Below, piece by piece: positions 7,043 to 11,129 of a DNA stretch of 11,129 bases. Location of the stretch: assembly GCA_015143735.1 (NCBI GenBank), contig VKHC01000557.1:1-11129 (forward strand), written 5' to 3'. The stretch's first letter is position 1. Every line of letters begins with the position of its first letter. The notes beneath the pieces were generated by a model, which ran no database searches, had not been told where the DNA came from, and saw only the letters and a program-made list of their open reading frames with translations. The DNA comes from Synura sp. LO234KE. Its lineage: Eukaryota > Sar > Synurophyceae > Synurales > Mallomonadaceae. Position numbers and translations under genes: made by a program.

Positions 7043-9610
7043 GGTCGGAGGGAGAGTAAGGGCGCTCGGGAACTCCTCAGCGGGATCCCCAGCAATTGCC
7101 TCGACGTTGATTAGATGAGCAGCCCCAGAAAGTAGAGCCTCAAGGATTCAACTCACCCATGGTCGCAAAAAGGCTTTTGATTAGGTTCATTCGGGTAAAG
7201 GAGAAATAATCGTCCTCTTGAAATGTTAATTGCGTGTTTAGCAATCGCATGAAGACGAGAAAGCCCAGGGACAGCCGTGGCAGGAAGATATGGAAGAGCT
7301 TGCCGGACTTGACGTAGAAGTGTTTGGGGGTACACTCGAATCTCCACACTAAGCCACTCCTCTTGGTATGCGAAGAGTGCCAACTTTGCACGGAAAATGA
7401 AAGTGCAACTTCAGCATCCTGCAATATAAAATACTCTCTCTGGAAGACAGCTGCGCTGAGCCTCAAATGGTTGCAAAAACCCTAATGGAGTTAATGACGG
7501 ATCGGCAGCGGGCAAAATATTTTCTCCAGCCATTTGAGCTATCAGCAATTCTCTGAAATGGTAAGGAATAGTTGATCAAGGGCAGATTAGTATTGCGGTG
7601 GAATCGCTCATCAGGAGTCTCAAATCCTGCCAGTTGAGCTCTCCAATTATTTATCTGTCGAAATCGGAAGCTGAAGGACCTGACCACCCAAGAGACCTCA
7701 TGTTGAATCCTCTCTGCTTCATGATAGTGCAATCTTTTATAGTCCCGATTGTAGTGAAACATCTCGAAGATCGCCGATGTGCCTTGGTGGAGAAGGAGCC
7801 TTCAGAGGACATGGTGCTTTCTCTTTTAAAATCGCTCCTCGATCAGTTTAACGTACGAAGAAGTTTTGCACAACGGAGCTTGTCCTCACCTCTGCATTGC
7901 TGATCTAGGTCAAAGTGGTGGTCTGCCTGTACATGCCATGTTGCGCCATGGATTTCAATTGTTATATTGTGCACGTAAACTTGCTGATATCACCACTGGC
8001 ATTCGTAGCACTTACATGCTGCATCGCTGCAACGCGCCGAGATCACGGGAAAGGACCCCGCGACTTCTACATCCTTCAATGTGGTACGTGACTCCGGCAC
8101 GGATTCCCAAAAATCTGCGATATTCGGCTCCAGGGCACGCCGACAAGCTGGGAAACACGCGCTTGTGTCGGCAACTAGCAGTCTTCTGGCCAGTACCGAA
8201 CTAGTTTTCCCTGCTGGCCAGGTATAGTAAAATGGGAGCGCAGAAGGGGGCCGCGGGCGTCGATGTTATCTCATACGCTTCACGCGACCTCCAACTTGAG
8301 CAACAGCTGCGACCAGTGTGGGTTGATAATATTGGGGCATGGGTTGTACTCCCAAGCGGTCTCAAAGGGCTCTCCTATGCAGTTCTTTCGTACATGAGTA
8401 AAATGATCTACGAGCCCCCAAGAGCCGTTTACCGGCGGTGGATCTGCTATAGTAGCTTATAGAAGAGGGATCCATGTCTGTGACGCAAAAAGGGAGGCAG
8501 CAGCGCCTGCAGCCTTCGACAGAAAAGATCTTGTTCGGAAGACTTTGCTGGGTCTAAAATTGTTGAGAGAAGCCCAACGGAGTAACATGTTTGTTTGCAA
8601 GAATACAAAGCATTTTCTCTAAGAGTTCTAGCTCATCGCTCTCCGTTGAGGTAGTCTGGCATAGCTTATTCAGTGAGACGTGTGATAATTGTGGGAGAAG
8701 CTCTGTTCATCATTCTCATATTCTACCAAATAAGCTTGCCGAGAATTGGATTGTAGCTGTCATAAATAGGCCATGGCCTTGACCAAGCTTACAGCAGCGC
8801 TAAAGCTCTGTGGTGTGGACATTCCTACATCCGATTTAGGCGTCGACAGAATGGAAACTGTGTCCTGGTCGGGGTTTACTTCCGTAGTTTGAATAATTCG
8901 TGCAGAATTCTTAGGAGAGTAAGTCCAAGTTAGATAGATGTTGCTCCTGGAAATCCTTAATGGGGGGAGCAATGTCCAAATGGATTGAGATTATAAGCAT
9001 TCGAAGAAACTGGATGTTCTTAAATCTGACTCTAAGGATAATTCAACGCAAGACATCGTTGCAGGTAGCGTGGACAATTTGTTCGTTTCTCTGGTTCCCA
9101 GTGCCAGCCATAAGCGTCCGACAACTAGGGCCGCGCATCTGCCCACCAGCACTTGCAAGGGAGAACTCGGCAATCGCCGTTCGAAGGCAGCGCTGATAGC
9201 CTAAATCCTTGTCGTACTTCTGAGGTGAGATTATTTTCGTGAGCGCCATGTTGACGAGTTTTGAGTCAAATTCAAGCGTCATTAGAGGTCAGATATACTG
9301 CTAATCAATAGAGGGTGACCCATTGGGAGACCGAGAGGTGGCCGTAATGCAAGACACATCAGGGATCCTTCTCTGAGGACTAGCGATTTACCGCCGTTAA
9401 GGTTCTTGGAGGATCCCGATAGGTATGACATCTGCCGAGACATTGATCAGGAATCGGCAAAAGGGGCTGAGAAGACAGGCTGCTCGATGACGAGCCAGTG
9501 GACCCAGGAGCCACCAAGCGCCGCCACCTCGATAGTGGCTGTCCCGGAGCGAGCCTTCGTCCACTGAATTGATAGGTAGTGTTGTCGACGGAATCTGTCC
9601 AGGTACAGCG
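7043..9610. other. Long segment without convincing gene, possibly decayed retroelement
   Basis: Many frames of 60-112 codons occur on both strands but overlap each other and lack domain order. Two plus-strand stretches faintly recall LTR retrotransposon pieces: about 8088-8202 (APGHADKLGN, then LAVFWPVP, like the GH...FWWP end of a Ty3/gypsy integrase zinc-binding region) and about 8262-8310 (VISYASRDLQLEQQ, like the YASR block of gypsy RNase H). They are in reverse of the usual order, short and without the catalytic residues, so neither is called. No tRNA, rRNA or tandem array is visible. Confidence 0.35.
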
Positions 9611-9614
9611 GTCT

Positions 9615-9830
9615 GTTGTGTGGAAAAGCAGCAAAAAATTACCGTTTTTGCAATTTTTGAAACTTATGTATCTTTTGGAAAACCTAATATTGTTTGATAA
9701 AGTTGTGTACTGGTCGATGCGTGCTTCAATGCGGAGTCGTTTGGTACCATCCGCAGCTCATAACACGTTGTAGTTGTGTAGAAAAACGACTAAAATATGT
9801 GAATATTTTACTGTTTTGGAAACTTAAGCT
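9615..9830. repeat. Diverged direct repeat, period about 159 bp
   Basis: GTTGTGTGGAAAAGCAGC at 9615 and GTTGTGTAGAAAAACGAC at 9773 align. Further along, TTTTTGAAACTTATG and TTTTGGAAACTTAAG (GAAACTTA at 9659-9666 and 9819-9826) keep nearly the same spacing. The stretches between are T-rich and align poorly. This suggests an old tandem duplication or two related insertions. No function is apparent. Confidence 0.5.
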
Positions 9831-9855
9831 ACCGTTACTTTTTAAGCTCGTTTTT

Positions 9856-9942
9856 CACTCGGTGCCACGGGGTTCTCTACAGGGTTTATGAGAAGCGTTA
9901 GATTTTTTGTCTTTCATATTCTATCTACACGATTTTCGCCAA
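9856..9942 (+). repeat. Dispersed repeat, copy 6 (head and tail)
   Basis: The head reads CACTCGGTGCCACGGGGTTC then CTACAGGGTTTATGAGAAG; the GGTGC form of the head also occurs in the copy near 10850. The tail holds CTACACGATTTTCGCC at 9925-9940, matching the GATTTTCG block of the other copies. The middle shares TGTCTTTCATATT (9908-9920) with the copy at 259. It overlaps the last codons of the minus-strand copia frame, so those codons are repeat sequence and not copia. Confidence 0.55.
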
Positions 9943-10477
9943 AACCTGTTGCAAAGCGTGTTATAAATTGTAGTATGCACTGTTCAATGCAGGTTTTGAC
10001 GCTGAATCGTTTGGTAACAATATTGAATGAGCCGTACACTACAGATGACCTATTTCTAATTGCTCCTTGAACTGCTCTTGGAACATCGCGTACAATCCAT
10101 TTTTCCTGTATCCTACAATATAACACTAACTTTCCAGTGGCTCGTTCGCTCATTTCACATACCCCATCACAATAGCTTGTCTGGACACCTTGTCGGTCTA
10201 TCTGACGTACCGATAACAAACAGTTCCTAATCTCTGAAACATAGTAGACATCGCCAAGCACTCTACACGTCCATTTGCCACTTATCTGGATTCTGGTCCG
10301 ATCCGCTAATAATATCGACGAGTGGTCCTTCACTATCATAATTTTGCAGTTATCAATATATTTTAAACAATTAAACGTATGAATTGAACTCCCTGACTCC
10401 AATAAACAATTGAACACTACATAATCCTGTCGACTCGTTGCAACAGATATCATATTCACTTGAGGTACAATACACTC
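9943..10477 (-). pseudogene. Ty1/copia retrotransposon fragment, protease region
   Basis: A minus-strand frame open from a TAA at 10478-10480 down to 9914. Residues (counted from the GTG at 10457-10459) 13-105 follow the copia-type aspartic protease and the stretch before the integrase: DYVVFNCLLESGSSIHTF, LADRTRIQISGKWTCRV, then LGDVYYVSEIRNCLLSVRQI. In the family the catalytic motif is LDSGA/S-x-H. Here the Asp is Glu21 (codon GAG at 10397-10399), so the protease should be inactive. There is no zinc knuckle upstream, and no HHCC or integrase core downstream. The copia similarity fades after about residue 125, and the end of the frame runs into a dispersed repeat. In active elements this domain frees the Gag and Pol products. 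Clearly a relic. Confidence 0.7.
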
Positions 10478-10778
10478 TTACTCAAAATTATTACATGGTA
10501 CACGCATGGATTTTATTCAATGTGTACGTGCTATTCGAATCTCTTCATCATAGATAGTAGTAATACACGAAGTGACGGAAGTAAGTAAGATACTTGAAGG
10601 TATGTTACTATTATATCGAAGATTCAAACGTGTATTAAAATTTCTTACCCTACACCTCCAACACTTTTATTTAGTCGGCCCAGCATCGTCATCGATGTTC
10701 GATGCGATACCCGAGGAAACACTGGATCAGTCCCGAGACTTCATGAAGCTTCAACCACAACGTAACTTTCTTTTTTTT
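10478..10778. other. Segment without recognisable gene
   Basis: This lies upstream, in sense, of the copia fragment, where its gag part with a CCHC zinc knuckle would be expected. The minus-strand frames are closed by stops and show no CCHC pattern. The plus-strand frame at 10572-10823 (83 codons) has no recognisable motif and runs into a dispersed repeat. I call nothing here. Confidence 0.4.
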
Positions 10779-10877
10779 GAAAATCAGCCCGTTAATTACA
10801 TGAATGTCAATGGCCTCCCATGAACTATGAGGCAAGTCCCGTTGCACCGAGTAGGAGGAACCGAGGGGCTCCCTCGG
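10779..10877 (-). repeat. Dispersed repeat, copy 7 (head, tail and hairpin)
   Basis: Sense is on the minus strand. A 7-bp hairpin (CCGAGGG 10861-10867 with CCCTCGG 10871-10877) precedes the head at 10812-10858 (ACTCGGTGCAACGGGACTTGC, split as ACTCGGTGCA and ACGGGACTTGCC). Then the tail at 10779-10801 gives GTAATTAACGGGCTGATTTT and C, followed by a run of A on the minus strand. CCTCC (10814-10818) and GGAGG (10854-10858) could pair around the head, as in the copy at 3998-4173. The A-run after the tail is the only hint of a retroposon-like 3' end in the family. Confidence 0.65.
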
Positions 10878-10926
10878 ATGCAGGTGTCTAATCGTCTACT
10901 ATATCACCACCGTCAGGGGGAGGAGG

Positions 10927-10954
10927 AGACGGAATAATATAGACGGAATAGTAT
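10927..10954. repeat. Two-unit tandem repeat of 14 bp
   Basis: AGACGGAATAATAT is followed at once by AGACGGAATAGTAT, with 13 of 14 bases identical. It is probably replication slippage. The flank is G/A-rich, and nothing else in 10955-11129 is recognisable as a gene. Confidence 0.7.
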
Positions 10955-11129
10955 CGATAGGCGAATCGGACAAATGGAATGCACTATGAGGTGGAACGCA
11001 ACTATCTAATCGCCTTCTCGTCCTAGGCGGTGGGGACGTCACAGAAGCTCCTCTCCGACCGTGCCGCTGTCGTGGACTGGGAGGAGACAGGGACGGAGAG
11101 GAACACGCCAGGGGAAGCTGACGGCCCTT

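Noticed and set aside
7140-7762. Chain of minus-strand frames (7140-7466, 7463-7762)
   Set aside because: They start at TTG or other weak codons, overlap competing frames and show no recognisable domain.
8088-8202. Ty3/gypsy integrase zinc-binding-like string (APGHADKLGN...LAVFWPVP)
   Set aside because: Only one GH and the FWP end resemble the family; the first His and the CxxC are missing, the frame stops at once, and no integrase core follows.
8232-8462. Gypsy RNase H-like YASR block (VISYASRDLQLEQQ)
   Set aside because: A single four-residue block, on the wrong side of the supposed integrase fragment and with no catalytic residues around it.

Overview
The window looks like genomic DNA of an invertebrate animal. 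It is a mosaic of gene pieces with eukaryotic features and decayed retroelements. Three things point this way. An exon-like reading frame with a splice-acceptor-like upstream edge matches the N-terminal cytochrome b5 part of animal NCB5OR (cytochrome b5 reductase 4). There is a type II membrane-type glycosyltransferase of the nucleotide-diphospho-sugar transferase family. Fragments of a non-LTR (LINE) and a Ty1/copia retrotransposon are also present. Nothing supports a bacterial operon: there are no operon-like gene runs and no rRNA, tRNA or CRISPR that I can see. The species cannot be named from this sequence.

Layout. 1-1755 has no recognisable gene but holds two copies of a short dispersed repeat and a hairpin. 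1756-2679 (minus) is the glycosyltransferase, probably incomplete at its C-terminus. 2934-3317 (plus) is the cytochrome b5 exon. 3395-4173 holds two more repeat copies. 4174-6012 (minus) is the 3' coding part of a LINE: an RT-type zinc finger, then an RNase H1-type hybrid-binding domain, then RNase H with its catalytic residues intact, interrupted by one in-frame TAG. A further repeat copy lies at its 5' edge. 6090-9610 has no convincing gene; its clearest structure is a perfect 22-bp inverted repeat at 6980-7042. 9615-9830 is a diverged direct repeat, followed by another dispersed-repeat copy. 9943-10477 (minus) is a Ty1/copia protease-region fragment with the catalytic Asp changed to Glu. 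The last repeat copy is at 10779-10877.

The most notable structure is the dispersed repeat. Seven copies sit in 11 kb, in both orientations. Each has a head related to ACTCGGTCACGGGACTTGCC. Five also have a tail of the form TAATTAAC...GATTTTCG (the copy at 9856 keeps mainly the GATTTTCG part), 80-140 bp downstream. It looks like a short non-autonomous element or a structured UTR or RNA, and I do not recognise it as a named family. The host genes show no common pathway; the glycosyltransferase may lie antisense inside an intron of the b5 gene.
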